From an uncultured Clostridia bacterium (GTDB taxonomy: Bacteria > Bacillota > Clostridia > Christensenellales > UBA1242), in NCBI GenBank assembly GCA_944376785.1, contig CALWDV010000065.1, positions 1 to 6,061 on the forward strand: a stretch of DNA of 6,061 nucleotides, read 5' to 3'. Below the pieces are notes generated by a model. That model ran no database searches. It had not been told where the DNA came from and saw nothing but the letters and a program-made list of their open reading frames with translations. This document shows positions 5,925 to 6,061 of the stretch, one piece after another; the first letter of the stretch is position 1; every line of letters starts with the position of its first letter. Both the position numbers and the translations under genes were made by a program.

Positions 5925-6061
5925 ATGATTGGTTTTTTAAATGTTTATAAACCACAAGGAATGTCAAGTGCCGCAGTTGTTGGAAAAATTAAAAAATGTT
6001 TTAATTTAAGCAAAGTTGGTCATATGGGAACATTAGATCCATTGGCATGTGGGATTTTACC
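5925..6061 (+). CDS. truB: tRNA pseudouridine(55) synthase TruB (3' end outside window)
   Basis: TruB converts uridine 55 in the T-loop of tRNAs to pseudouridine and also acts as a tRNA chaperone. Only the first 46 residues are present. They carry two diagnostic blocks: FLNVYKPQGMSS (residues 4-15) and KVGHMGTLDPLACGILP (30-46), where Asp38 of GTLDP is the catalytic aspartate. ATG at 5925 starts the protein exactly where the family normally begins and follows the upstream stop by 3 bases. The frame runs open off the right edge, as expected for a protein of about 300 residues. The second half of the first block reads SSAAVV where many homologues have TS.DVV or SSNDAL, a mild departure. Confidence 0.95.
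   Translation, partial: MIGFLNVYKPQGMSSAAVVGKIKKCFNLSKVGHMGTLDPLACGIL

Noticed and set aside
5931..5953. GGTTT...AAACC inverted repeat near the truB start, considered as a terminator or regulatory hairpin
   Set aside because: Only a 5-base weak stem, inside conserved TruB codons, with no T-tract after it.

Overview
The window is a tightly packed segment of the conserved bacterial nusA-infB operon. All eight genes lie on the + strand, in the order rimP (5' end cut off), nusA, ylxR/rnpM, ylxQ-like, infB, rbfA, nrnA-type DHH phosphoesterase, truB (3' end cut off). Gaps between genes are 3 to 15 bases, and two junctions overlap (20 bases at ylxR/ylxQ, 14 bases at rbfA/nrnA). No gene-free stretch exceeds 15 bases. 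I see no internal terminator, tRNA, rRNA, mobile element or CRISPR array.

The DNA is very AT-rich (roughly 30% GC by eye) and nearly every codon ends in A or T. Shine-Dalgarno sequences are purine-rich and clear at most starts. The gene order, the ylxR-ylxQ pair between nusA and infB, and the DHH gene between rbfA and truB point to the Firmicutes (Bacillota), most likely a low-GC Clostridia-like lineage; this is an inference from order and motifs. The four tryptophans I can place (one in RimP, two in NusA, one in IF2) are all TGG. No TGA occurs in frame, and the seven visible stops are six TAA and one TAG. This fits the standard bacterial code and argues against a Mollicutes-type code.

The genes share one theme, coupling transcription to ribosome assembly and translation start. 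RimP and RbfA mature the 30S subunit. NusA controls pausing, termination and antitermination. YlxR/RnpM is linked to RNase P, and the YlxQ-like protein is a diverged L7Ae-fold RNA-binding candidate. IF2 places initiator tRNA. TruB makes pseudouridine 55 in tRNA. The NrnA-type enzyme degrades very short RNAs and/or pAp. The operon promoter and leader lie upstream of the window.

I found no undescribed system. The points worth a second look are local: two consecutive genes (ylxQ and infB) that must start at TTG, an IF2 N-terminus that lacks a recognisable first IF2N module and has a helical segment plus an Asn/Lys-rich linker instead, a strongly diverged YlxQ, and a Leu in the usual Pro position of the RimP signature.
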